Positions 1 through 12,900 of a DNA stretch of 64,000 nt are shown one piece after another (within the stretch, counting starts at the first letter, position 1; the number at the start of each line of letters is the position of its first letter). Origin of the DNA: Progne subis subis (Eukaryota > Chordata > Aves > Passeriformes > Hirundinidae); NCBI GenBank assembly GCA_022316685.1, contig JAKJHU010000153.1, forward strand, positions 620,001 through 684,000. The letters are read 5' to 3'. The position numbers were made by a program, and so were the translations under genes. The notes beneath the pieces are model-generated. The model was given only the letters and a program-made list of their open reading frames with translations. It did not search any database and was not told where the DNA came from.

Positions 1-158
1 TAGAGCTGGAAAGGACCTCTAAGATCATCAAGTCATACTGTTAGCCCAGCACTGCTATGTCCACCACTAAACCATGTCCCCAGCTGACACATCCACACGT
101 AGTTTGAACATTTCCAGGAATGGTGCTTCCACCACTTCCCTGGGCAGCCTGTGCCAAG
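1..158 (-). mobile_element. CR1 LINE 3' fragment, antisense
   Basis: The opening bases, an antisense copy of the CR1 3' region (ggaaaggacctctaagatca, then the tract on the CAGCACTGC and TGTCCACCACTAAACCATGT pattern), continue to about position 158. The bird-typical wording of the CR1 tail is clear, but the left end is cut by the window and the right border is approximate. It lies in a PLEKHM2 intron. Confidence 0.7.
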
Positions 159-959
159 GAGGTGGGAGTCCTGCCACAACCGCATGAGGTCTCTGGAAAT
201 AACAAGCACTGTGCCTCAGGGTCAGGTGCTGAGGTGTAGTCCAGCTTCTGCTGCCCTGAAACCCAAGGGGCTGTGCCCTCAGGAAGGGTTCCAGACAGAT
301 GAGAGTCCTGTGGGACCATGGCCTCAGGAAGGGTTCCTGGCAGAGGGTAGCACTTGGGAAGGATGGGAGTCCTGCAGGGCTGTGCCCTTGGGAAGGGTTC
401 CTGGCAGATGGGAGCATCCCCTCTCACCCCACATCTTGCTGTAGCACTCAAGTGCATGATTCTGCATTTTCTCTGCTCTGAATTGTCCATAGAAGTCGTT
501 TGGGACCATTGAGGCCACTTTTGATGCAGGACTGTGCCCAGATCCTGTGCCTGCTTATGCAAACACCTGCCAAGTCCTGGGCTTGTACTGGTGAGGGCAG
601 AGCTGAGCACAGACTCTACTGTCTACCTCTGCACCAGAATTTGTGTCAAATCTCACCTGGGCTAATTCACAGCCATTCTCCCTCTGCCTCTCCTGGCATT
701 CCTGGCAGGGTTCCCATCTTGCTGGAGAGACACAGTTGTGTGGCTACTTCTTCACCTGTCTCTCACCAGTTTTACTCCAAATCATGAATCTCTCACTGGC
801 ATTTGCACCCCTCCCTCCCCCCCAATTTCCCTCATAGTTGCTCTCCTCAAATTATACAAATGAATGATCTGAGGGGTTTTAACTAATTTGTGACTATTTC
901 TAGGCTTGTGTCACTTCTCAGGTGTTTCCAGATAAATCTCTCTGCTGCTCTGTTTCCAG

Positions 960-3900
960 GCCGGGCCTGGCTGTACCTTGCCCTCAACGAAAATTCCTTG
1001 GAGAGCTACCTGAGGCTGTTCCAGGAGAACCTCAGCCTGCTGCACAAGTACTATGTCAAGTGAGTATCCCCGCTCCTTCTGCTTTGGGCAATGTCTGACA
1101 CCCCTCCTTGTCAGAAGCCAGCCTGAATTTGCCAGTGGGGGACAAGCAGTTGATCAGGGCTTGATTTTTTTCCTTGTGGGATTTACGTGCTTAATTTAGA
1201 GGTCCTAGATGTGAATGCACTATCCTCTTATCTCTGTGAGGTTCTGCAAGCATTTCTCCTAGTTCCTGCTTTTACTCTGCAGTCTGCTTTATATTTTTCC
1301 ATGATTTCCAAGGAGCTGCTGAGCTCCTGTCCAGGCACCCAGCTTTGCTGGACACCTGGAAATGTGGCTGTAGCTCAGTTTGGAGACAGCACGTAGTGGC
1401 TGCCCATGGAGGCAAGGAGTGGGCTACCACCTCCAGGGCCGATCTGTGGCAGCTTGGAGACGCCCCCAAAGAAACAGAAGGGCCCTTGTAGCTGCTCCTC
1501 CTCTTTCCCACATCTATAAAGCCCTTTTGTTCCTCCCTGTGGCAGGAATGCCCTGGTGTGCAGTCATGATCATCTGACCTTGTTCTTAACACTGGTGTCT
1601 GGACTGGAGTTCATCCGCTTTGACCTGGACCTGGTGAGTGTTTGATCTGTTCTCCCAGCTCTGGGAGAGTGGGAATGTGGAGCAGGGGAAGTCCAGGGTG
1701 GGACAGATCCCACCACTTGGTCCAGGGTGGTCCTTCAGCTGAAAACGTGACGCTGATGATTTTGGGAAGGACTCTTGCATCTTTGGGGATCCAACAATGG
1801 GATTTATTCCTGTTGCTCAGTTCTTCACTGTTTGGAGGAGAAACAAGGCAGCTGCAGGGTAGATTGATGGGGGTAAAGGAGCTGAGCTCTGCAAGTACTG
1901 GTACAAAACCCTGGTGTACCTCCAGAAAACACAAATCCACTGGATAACCCTTGGTAAAACCGCTGGGTTTCCTCTGAGACGGGCACCGAGAAGGGATCTT
2001 CAAGGGACAGTCCCCTGTTTTGGTGGGGTGGCATTTCCTGCAGCTGTAACAGTGACTGGAGCCCAACCCTCACTGCATTCCCTGCCCTGCAGGATGCTCC
2101 ATACCTGGATCTGGCTCCCTACATGCCTGATTACTACAAGCCTCAGTACCTACTGGACTTCGAGGAGCGCCTGCCCAGCTCTGTGCACGGCTCCGACAGC
2201 CTCTCCCTCAACTCCTTCAACTCTGTCACCTCCACCAACCTGGAATGGGACGACAGTGCCATTGCTCCATCCAGCGAGGGTCAGTGGGTTTTGGGGACAG
2301 TGTGGACAGGGCTGTGTTCTTCCCATATCCCCTTCAGATAAGGCAGCAGATTTTAGACTGGAGGAGATCAAAGCAAGAGACTCAGCAGCCAGGCTGGGAG
2401 TATCTCCTATCTTACATCCTTGGGAGACAGGACAAGGGGGAATGGGTTTAAACTAAGAGTTTTAAATTAAAAGATGGGAAATTTAGATCAGGTATTCGGA
2501 AGAAATTCTTCCCTGTGAGGGTGGTGAGGCCCTGTCACAGTTTGCCCAGAGAAACTGTGGCTGCCCCATCTCTGGAAGTGTCCAAGGCCATGTTGGACAG
2601 GGCTTGGAGCAACCTGGGATAGTGGAAGGTGTCCCTGCCCATGGCAGGGGGCGAAATTAGGTCAACTTTAAGGTCCCTCCCAACCCAAACCATTCTGTGC
2701 TGATTCTATGCCTCAGACTGGGAGAGAGAAGGACATTCCCTGTAGGCACCCCAGGCCTCATTCCCATCCTGGGGGTTTTAGCAAGAACTGGAGGAATCTC
2801 CCCACAGAGTGAAGGTCATGCCTTGTATCTGCATGTGGCTTCCAGTTCAGCAGGGACACAGGGCTGCAGAAGAGGTTTTGTTTGTTTCGCAGTCCAGAGA
2901 CCCAGTGCTGGCCCTGGTGGGGAATAGTTTCCAGAGTCTTCTCTGTGTCTGCAGTTTGGGAGAAAGACAGCCAGTGGTCTCAGGGGTGTTGGTTTTATCT
3001 CTTGATATGTCTTGAGCAGCTGATAAATTGTCCTACTCACCCACTTATTCCTTCAGAGAGGCTGGATGTTGTTCCTGATAAACTGGGCAGACATGTACCT
3101 TGTGTCTGCCCCATGAATCTGCTGCAGCCACAGCTGGGACCTGCTGTCCTGCACCCACCACGTTCACATGAAGCAGCAGCTCTGCTGATGCTGTTCCTAA
3201 TCCAAAATGCATTGATCCTGTACTGGTTTCTATATCAGTTTGAGCAAAGGGGATTCTGGAATAGAATTGGAATGGAATGAACTGTTAGATGGATGCAGGG
3301 AATTTGGGACTGAGTCCACATACACATGGTTTCCTCAAGACAAGGGTCACCAGTTGCCTTTTATGAACGAGACACAACCTGCAGGTATTAGAGATGCTGA
3401 GAAGGAACAGTCTGGAGTGGACATTAGAGTTGTTTTAATGAAGGATTTGGAAGCACAGCACTGGTTTGATTTTAGGAACTTGCTCATGCCAAATCTCTAG
3501 CGTGCCAGGGAAGCTGGAGACAGCACGAGGAGGCTGTGAATAAAAATCACAGGGAGAAGGTTCTCTATCTCCAGAGGTTTGGCATAAGCAGTTGTACTGC
3601 ATCCCTGGGTTTGTATTCCTACTTCTCCCTCAGCAGAGCATGTGCCAGACATCTCTTACCTGTCCCTATCACTGAATGTCCCCAGCCTTCTGGTGGATGG
3701 CTTCTTAATGCTCGAGGGAAGAGGGCTTTGGAGTAGAGATCCAGGAGATTTTGGAGATGGATTTTGGGTTTGGCATCATCTCAGCCTATTCCATGTGTCC
3801 AGGCTCTATGTCTCAGTCTTCCCATGCACAGAGGGGTTTGATGCTGATGTAGGAATGCTGGACCAGGACCCAGGAGGGTGGGAATTGCTGCTGTTCCTCT

Positions 3901-6900
3901 GGTGTGGAGGAATTTAAGTTTTCCCTGTAACTATTAACCCTGCTCATCATTTCAACAGCAGTGTGTCTCTACCCTGAGAGTGCAGGTGAACTGGGGATTG
4001 TAGGGTCAGAGGATAAGGTTTTCCCTTTAATCAGACCCCTGGCTTTGCAAACATTCATGAGTCAGACATCACAGTATCTATAGGAGGTAAGTGTGAAGTG
4101 GGGAAACTGAGGCACAGAGATATTAAATTGTTTCCCAGAGAGGACCAAGCCCTAGGTGACACTATTTATCTGGCGTAGTTTCCCAGCTTGAATACATGGG
4201 CCTTCACCCTTCCCTGGTCCCTTTGTAACTCCCATAACAGTGGTTGTTCCAGAAGGAACAACCATTAGTGCAGCTGGTTTCCATTCACATCCACATTCCC
4301 TATATTCTTATGGGTTTCAGATACCAGTGGATGATTGTTTTGTTTTTCCCCATTCCCATCTCCCTCCCCAAATCCCCTTCACATTCTCCCCTCTCCCCAC
4401 TTCTATCCCCACTACCTGTATTTCTAATCCTGAGTTTTATCCCTCATTTTTGTAGATTATGATTTTGGAGATGTCTTTCCAGCAATGCAGACCATGCCCA
4501 GCAGAGACTGGGAAGGTGGGACACGCTCATCTCTTACAGCATTTTGGTTTTCTCTCTTCATTGCCGCCCCTGAGCTTGCTGCATGTTCCCATGTTTGTTT
4601 CTTTAACAACCAACTGCCCTGTCCTGATGGAATTCTGTACAGGCCCAAAATGTGGGATGTGCCAGCTGCCCTCATGCCATGGATTTCCTCTTTGGGGTAA
4701 AGCACATGGGGTGCTGATTGAAAAACTGATCCACTGTCATTGGTTTCCTTAAAGCCCTGGAAAACTGAAAATTAGCTGAACAAATTCTGCTGCCTTTAAT
4801 TGCGGGCATTTTGCAGAGATTAATTTGGGAGGTTTTGTTTTCCCTGGATCATCCTGTCCTGTGTCAAAACTTCTCCTATGAAGCCACAATATCCAGCACA
4901 TGGCCATGCTCAGTTTGGGTCGCTACATTTGTTATTTTTATTGCTTTTACCACTTTTTAAACCCACTTACCAGCTAGCTCTGGCTGTTATGGCCAAGAGC
5001 ACTTGCCCAGTTTAAAGGAATTTATTCTTCCTCCACATGCAGCCCCTTGTGCATATCCTCCACTGGAGCAGCATCCTCTCTGCTTCACCCCCACACTCCA
5101 TCCTTTGCAGCTCAAAGCTTGGATGGAGCCTGATGGTACCACCTGAATATTTGGGGAATATTTGGGCAAATCTACCTGAATTCCATGTGGATTGCTCTCG
5201 GACTCTAACATGCTCCCTCTTAACCTTCCTTCTTACCCCATGCACAGGGCTGTCGCAGAGGTGGTTTAACCTGTCCCTGAAGGGTACAAACGACATTTCC
5301 AAACCCAAGGTGCAGCCAACAGCTCCAGTATGGGTGTTGGGTGGAGACTGAAGCCCAGGGCTGCTGGGGGAAGGCAGATCCCTCTGGATTTGAGGATTTA
5401 AAACCTGACTGACTTCCCTGGTAGAGCTCACACTCTCCCTGCTCTGGGGCAGCTTTTTCAGTGGGAACAAAATGGCATTTTGGAATCACCCAGCACAAAC
5501 TGTCTGGACTAGAATTTTACAAGGCTGAATTTTCTTCCTCAAATCCTACACCCCAAATCAGTCTTGCCAGGGCTTTGATTCTCTTCCCAAGGGGTCTTTT
5601 TAGCTGGCTATGGAAAGGAGTCATAGAATAATGGAATGGTTTGGGTTGGAAGGGACTTTAAAGAACATATTCCAATCCCTTGTCATGGGCAGGGACACCT
5701 TCTACTAGACAGGAATGGTGTTGGAGAAGAGAAGGGCATGGATAACTTTCCTTTAACCATGATTTTTGGATGGATAATGGATAATAATAATCCAAGCATG
5801 ACTCCTGCAGCCCTTCTCCACTGCTGTTTTTCCCTCTGAAGACTAACATGGGCCCAGCTGTTTGTGCTTCGCCCTGTCTGTTCCACCTGCTCTCCTCAGA
5901 ACCCTGTGAATGCTGTGTCCCCTCTCCAGCACACTCCAGCCCCGGTGTATCTCATGTGAACAGAGGAGAGCAGCCTGCTCCATCAGGATGATTTCTCCAT
6001 GGGCTGGCTCCATGTCTGCCCTTCCAGCTGAGCAAGCACCTTCCCATGGCCCTGTGGCAGGAGCCTTGTTGCTCGCTGTCACTTTGCTCAGGAACAATGC
6101 CCCCAAGACCCCTCAGACTTCCCACAGACACCACCTCTGCTCCTCTGTCCGGCTGCTGGCTCCTGGGTGACCGAGCTGTTGTGTTCAGGCGTTCTGTGAA
6201 CTGCAGAAGGGGTGCAAGGTCTCACGCTGGCCTCCCCGTCCCTCCTGCCAGGAGCTGCTGGCACTGCCAGTGGCATGGTGCCCACAAAGTGCCCTGAGCC
6301 CCCAGCACATGGCTTGGCTTGATCTGGCTCCATGCAGGAGCCCGAGCCGGTGCTGATCCGCTCTTCCCGCCTTGTCCCTGCAGATGGGGACCTGACGGAC
6401 ACGCTCAGCTGCCCGCGCTCCACCGCCTCAGAGGCCAACGGCAGCAGGGCTGTGGCGAGGAGCCCCACGCAACGCCACAACCCCTTCAACGAGGACAAGG
6501 CCGAGTCCTCTGCCGACACCACGCCGGTGCACACGGCTTCCCGGGACAAGGCAGAGGCCACCCCCGAAGGAACAGACCAGTCCGAGAGCTGCATGGAGCT
6601 GGAGGTCATCAGGTAGGGACAGAGTGCTGGCCTCAGAAGGGGTGGCAGATGTTGAGGATGTGCCACCTCTTCTATCCCAGCGAGGATGGTCTCTGTGCTG
6701 AAGCCTTTATTCAGCCCTGTAGGGCTGGGCTAGGTCCTTTGGGCTGATCTCACGTCACCCCCTTTCCCTGCCAGTGTGTGTCAGAGGGCTCAGAGTGATC
6801 CAGGAGGGTTTGTTTGGAGCTCTCTCCAGCTGATGGCAGCTTTGCAGCAGCTCTGGGGCTTGGATCTTCTCTCCCATCCTGTCCCTCCTCCTGTTTGCCA

Positions 6901-9900
6901 GTGAGCTGTCGCTAACCCTGTCACGGGAGATGCCTCTGCAGAGCTCCTGGCTGGTGTTTGACTCCGGCAGGGGAGATCCCCAAGGGATCCCCCAATCCAG
7001 ACAAAGAGCTCAAGGCTCTGTCTGCCCATACCCAGCAATGGGAACTCCCCAAACATGCCCAGCAGGGTTGTGCTCTGTTCTGGTGCCCAGTTTTCCCAGG
7101 GAAGGAGCAGAGGAGCTGGGTTTTACACATGATCCCACATGGGAAACACGGGGAAGGGGAGCACTCGGTTTGCTTCCCAAACAGGGGTGACCTGGCAGCA
7201 GTTTGGGTGCTGTGGGTGCCAGAACACTTCCGTAGCACATAACTGGTGTGCTCCAACCTGCATCTTCCTCTTCTGGCAGGTGGGGACACAGCATTCCCAC
7301 CTTAGAACCCTCCTTTCCCAGCTTCTTGATCTCAGCCAGGGATTTTTCCCACATCACTTCATCTCCACAACTGTTTGTGATTCCTTTACAGCTGAAAGAA
7401 AGCCCAAGGTGCTGTGTCATCAGTGACACTTCTTTCTGGGATACCTAGGAAAAAGTGTCCATACCTTGTCTCATGAAAAATGGCACAGAGATGAGGGCTC
7501 TACATGGCTGTACATTGAGTGATGTTCTTGACAGAAGGATTTTTCGGCAATAGGGAAAATTGCAAAGGAATGTTGCTGGGAAAGGGTTGGACCCCCGTGC
7601 GTATTGCAGAGACTATACAAGCGCAGTGGGTGACATTCTTCTCTCTCACAGGTTAGCCAGGAAGAAGAAGACAGGCAAGAAGAAAAAGGTGAAGCCTGAG
7701 GAGGTGGTGAACTGCCCGGCGCCTGCAGCGACCGAGGCCAGTGGAGACAGCGGTGTCAACGGGCTCAGTGACAGGGAGGAGCCACCGAGGGACAGGGAGG
7801 AGCCACCGAGGGACCAGGAGGAGCCGCCGAGGGAGGGGGGCTCCGCTGCCCCAGGCCCCACTGCCCCGGGCGGGCCGGAGGAGGGCAGGGAGCGTGCTGC
7901 CCTTGGCCCGCTGGCCCTGCGCATCCCCGAGATGAAGGACACATCCATGGAGAGCGTGGGGCAGCCCCTGAGCAAGGTCATGGACAGGCTCAACGGGCAG
8001 CTGGACCCCGGGGGCTGGCACACTGCCCTGGAGCCCCCCGGGCAGCCCTTTCGGACTGGCACGCCAGGGGAGACCCCGGATGGATCATCCTCTGGCGACT
8101 TCAGCGAGGGGATTTCAGCCCCCATGGACTTCTACCGATTTACCGTCGAGAGTCCAAACACTGCTGCACCAGGTGGTGGCCACCATGACCCTCCAGGGCC
8201 TGGCCAACCGCCACATGTTTCTGGTAGCCCTGAGGCTCCTGAAGAAGAAGAAAGCAGAGAGGGAGAAGCAGTTGGGGCAGTAGAGGAGTCTGAAAGGGCG
8301 AGTGATGAACCTCAAACTAGCCAGACAGAAACCACCAACCCGCAGGCTCTCTGCGAGCCCAAGAAGGAGCAGCCCAGCCCTTCCCCGAGCAGCGCTGAGG
8401 ACTCTGGGGTGGAAGAAGGGCAGGGCAGCCCCTCGGAGCTGACCCATCCCTCTGAGTTCAGGTAAGGATGGGTTTGCTCAGCAGGGAGAGCATCTTTGAA
8501 ACAATCTTGAGCTCAAGTCGACACCTTTCCCTTTGTCCTCAGTTTTGGGGGCAAAGCCCATCCTTTTCCAGGATGAAGAGGAGACACAAAGGGTCAGGAA
8601 GAGAAGGTCTTGGGGAGCTAATAAGTGCCCAAATCATGGACAAGGAGGGGGATTGTCCTTCCTGGACTCACCCAGTTTCACATCCACGTCCAACTTCTGC
8701 TGTCTCTCCACAGGGTGGATAACAACCACCTCCTCCTGCTGATGATCCACGTCTTCCGGGAGAACGAGGAGCAGTTGTTCAGGGTAAGGAGTCTCCATCA
8801 ACTGAAGGATCAGCTCTGTGCCTGCATCAGCCCAGCGCTGAGAGCTCCTTTCTTTCCATGCAGATGATCCGAATGAGCACAGGGCACATGGAAGGGAACC
8901 TGCAGCTCATCTACGTCCTGCTGACGGATTGCTACGTGTACCTGATCCGGAAAGGTATCTCATCCCGACAGCCTCTGGGCTCAGCGGCAGGGAGGGAGGT
9001 TCCATCCATGGCTTGTCCATGGATTAGGCCATCATTGCCTTCACTGCCACTTCCCCTGAGTCCCGTGGTCACAGTAGGGAGCTCAGATTGACTTATCCCC
9101 CAGAAACCCTGGGACACATGTCCTGTGGCTCCGTGCTGCCTGGGACATGGCTCAGTTTGCAGGTGCTTCGCTGCTGCTGCAGAGGGGGTCCTGTGCCCCC
9201 CCCCCACGTGGCTCTCTGTGTCTGTGCCAGGGGCAGCGGAGAAGCCGTACATGGTGGAGGAGGCCGTGTCCTACAATGAGCTGGATTACATCTCGGTGAG
9301 CCTGGCTGGGGCGGGCAGCCCAGGGGAGCCAGAGGAGAGTGGGGGGTCAGTTCTCGCCTGTCCAGGGGTGAAGGTGCCAGGAGCATCACAGTGGGGGTGT
9401 GTTTGTGTCCTTCGGGAGCGGTGGTCTGGGCAGTGAACCTTTGAGACCGGCAGAGTTGGAGGTGATGCCCCTTCCAATGCCACCTCTGTGAGTGCCCACC
9501 TTGCTCATGTCTTTACATGGGCAGCAGAGTGACCGCTGACCCTCTCCCTGGGGCCAGAAGCCTGGTCAGCCCTGCTCCGTTGCCCCTCATCCTGTGCCTG
9601 GCTTCCCTAAGCATTGCTGTGTGGCACAGGTTGGGCTGGATCAGCAGACAGTGACGCTGGTGTGCACCAACCGGAGGAAGCAGTTCCTGCTTGACACTGC
9701 TGACGTGGCTCTCACCGAGTGAGTGGGGAACTGGAGCATGGAACTGTGGAATTCTTGGACTTGGGGACAGTGGGAGGCTCCAGAGACAGCCCTTCACGAC
9801 AGTCCTGCCACCTGTGAGGGGTTTGGGGGTTGGTTTGATGCCCCTGGATGAACACAGCTGACAACTGGAAATGCCTCAGGCATGGATACAATCAAAGTAT

Positions 9901-12900
9901 CTTAGTATCTTCCCTGTATAAACTGTCACCCCATCCCTCAGTCTGAGCTTTAGGGCTCTGGGCAATGCAGACCTTGTGTCACTTGTGTCACTTGGCATTA
10001 GTAGGGATGAGCTCTTGAGTTCCAAGGCATGTCCCCACGTGTTCAGGGTAAGGGCTCAGGGAGGTCACCATCAGGTCATACTGGGATCTGTGCTGGGATG
10101 AATGACCACCTCTCAGTGTCACCCATCTCCTTTCTGGAGTTCAGACTTTGCAACCTCCCATCACCTTTGGTCTGTAGGTTCATTTTGTGACTCTTTGGTC
10201 TGGAAGGCCAGAGGCCCACAGTTAAGGGGAACCCCTTGGACACCAGGGTGTATGAGGGAGATGAGGGGCTGTTTGCCCCAGCCTTGTCAGGGATCTCTGC
10301 TGCCCTTTCAGGTTCTTCCTCGTCTCCTTGAAGTCAGCCATGATCAAAGGATGCCGGGAGCCCCCTTATCCCAGTATCCTCACGGATGCCACCATGGAGA
10401 AACTGGCACTTGCCAAGTTTGTGGCGCAGGAGTCCAAGTGTGAGGTGAGTTTGGATATCACCACCATCACTGCAGGTGATGAAGGCTCACAGGAGACTCC
10501 CTTGACTTCTCCTGGTTCTTACAGGCCTGCAATGTGGTTGTGCATTTCTACGGCCTTGTTCACTGGGAAGACCCCATGGATGAGGCACTGGGACCTGCCA
10601 GCAGCAGCTACTCCTCTGCGGAAAACGCCGTCACCAAGGACGGCATCCTGCACTACAAGGCAGGGACATCCTACCTGGGCAAGGAGCAGTGGAAGCCCTG
10701 CTTTGTGGTGCTCAGGTGGGCACTGGGGCTGTGGGTCAGGGCTGAACTCACACAGGGCTCTTGGGAGAAGGTGCTGGGAGCAGTTTGCTGCCCGAAAGCT
10801 GCTTGGGAGGTGCCACCTAAAGGGCTGTCTTAGTTTGGAAAGACAGGTGTCTGCCAGGGAAAAGCTGGAATTTCCCTTGGAATGGAGAATGCAAACTCCC
10901 TCCCTCTGAATTATTATAATTTTGAAATTAAGGGGCTTTAAAGCAAAGATATGGGAATAGGAATAGTAGTTCTTTACTAGGAAAAGATGTAGTAGTACCA
11001 AAAAAAAAAAAAAAAAAACACAAAACCAAAAAAAAAACAAAACCAAAAAAAAAACCTCTTACAGTCAGAACATGACCTGACACCCTGTTGGTCAGGATGT
11101 TGGTAGGAGTCCCATTAAGTCCTCCTGCAGTGACAGATGTGGCTTTGTTGGAGTAGAGATGATCCTGTAGAAGGGTACAGTGGTGGCAGGATGGGTCCAA
11201 TGTTCCTCTGGGAATCCAGTGCAAACAGGCTGCCCTGGTGTTCTGAATCCCAGGTTTTATCCAGGTAGGAATGCTGGGCTCCTCCCCTGGGTAGAGCCTC
11301 TCCCAGTGGGACGATGGAATTGTATCAGCCATGCAGTCAGCCTCAATGGCCCATGAACAGCAGATAACCTCTGGTAGAAGAGATAAAGAACACTGCCCCC
11401 CTGGTTTTAACAGCTGCCCATTAACATCTCCCCACCCAGTTTCAGCAGATAATAGAGTTCACACTCGAGTTACATCCTGCATTGCAATCCAAGACAAGGG
11501 ACCAAGCCACCTGTCTGGTGGCTAAAGCCATTTGTGGGTGACCAGCAGCAGGAATGTGATCCCACAGGGCTTCATGGGTGGGAGGCAGGGCAGGGGTGGC
11601 TGTGAGGCCAAAGGCAGGGGATACCAGAGCTGAGCTGACTCCAGTTACCCCCTCTCTCATCTTCCCAAACGGCAGCAACGGGATCTTGTACCAGTACCCA
11701 GATCGCACAGACGTCACCCCTCTCCTCTCTGTCAACATGGGGTAAGTGGCTGGTAGGACACAGCACCCAGACTTGATGGGGATCTGGGGAGCAGGAGCTA
11801 CTTGGGATATCTAGGGAGGGGTTCCAGGCTGGATCATGACCTGGTCCAAGCCACAGGAATCCCAGCTGCTCCTGCCTGGGTGCAGGTGCCCATTTGTTTT
11901 GGCTCCAGTGCTCAACTCCAGCTCTCCTGCAATGTGAAGAGCCTGGAGATAACTGGTCCTTTGGAGCAATCCCAGGGGATGTTGCGGATGGGAGATGTTT
12001 GTTGCCAGCAGGGGTGAGGTGCTGCCCAGGGAGGGCAGTCAGAGGCTGTTCTCAGGCTCATGCTGGCCCATCCATCCCGCTCATCTCCATCCTCCCCCTC
12101 TCTCCCAGTGGCGAGCAGTGCGGGGGATGCCGGCGTTCCAACACCACCGACCGGCCCCACTCCTTCCAGGTGATCCTGACGGACCGGCCCTCCCTGGAGC
12201 TGAGTGCCGAGAACGAGGAGGACATGGCAGACTGGATGCAGTACTTCTGCCAGGCTGTCTCCAAAGGGGTGAGCTGGGGACAGGCCCTGAGCGTGGGTGC
12301 TTCAGCCCCCTCCCTTGCCCAGAGCCCCTTAGGCACTGCCGAAGGGAGCAGGATGGAGCAGGCAGTTTTATCCTGAGCCAGGAGTGTTTCCCCCCAGGAG
12401 AACACACACATCCCAAGGAGATGGGGCTCCATCATGCCAGGTTTTACCACCCTTTCCCCACCCCACGCAGGTGATCCCCCAGGGTGTTGCCCCGACGCCG
12501 TGCGTTCCCTGCTGCCTGGTGCTGACGGATGAGAAAGCTTTCACGTGCCATGAGGACTGTCAGACCAGCTTCTTCCGCTCGCTGGGCACTGCAGAGCTGA
12601 CAGACATCACCGCCGTCTCCACAGAGGCCGGCAAGGAGTACTGTATCCTGGTGAGTGCCTGGCTTTGGGACCTGCTGGCCCAGGACTGGGCGAGCACCCA
12701 GTGCTGATACTTGGCCTCTCCCCTGGTGTTCAGGAGTTTGCTCAGGACAGCAAGGAGTTCCTGCCCCCCTGGGTCCTTTATTTTAGTTGCACTACGGAAC
12801 TGGAGAGGTTCCTGTCAGCATTGAACGCCGCGTGGAGGAACATCTACCAGGTGAGCATGTGGGGCTGCCTTACACCCTCATTGAGTGAGGGAGAGCAGAG

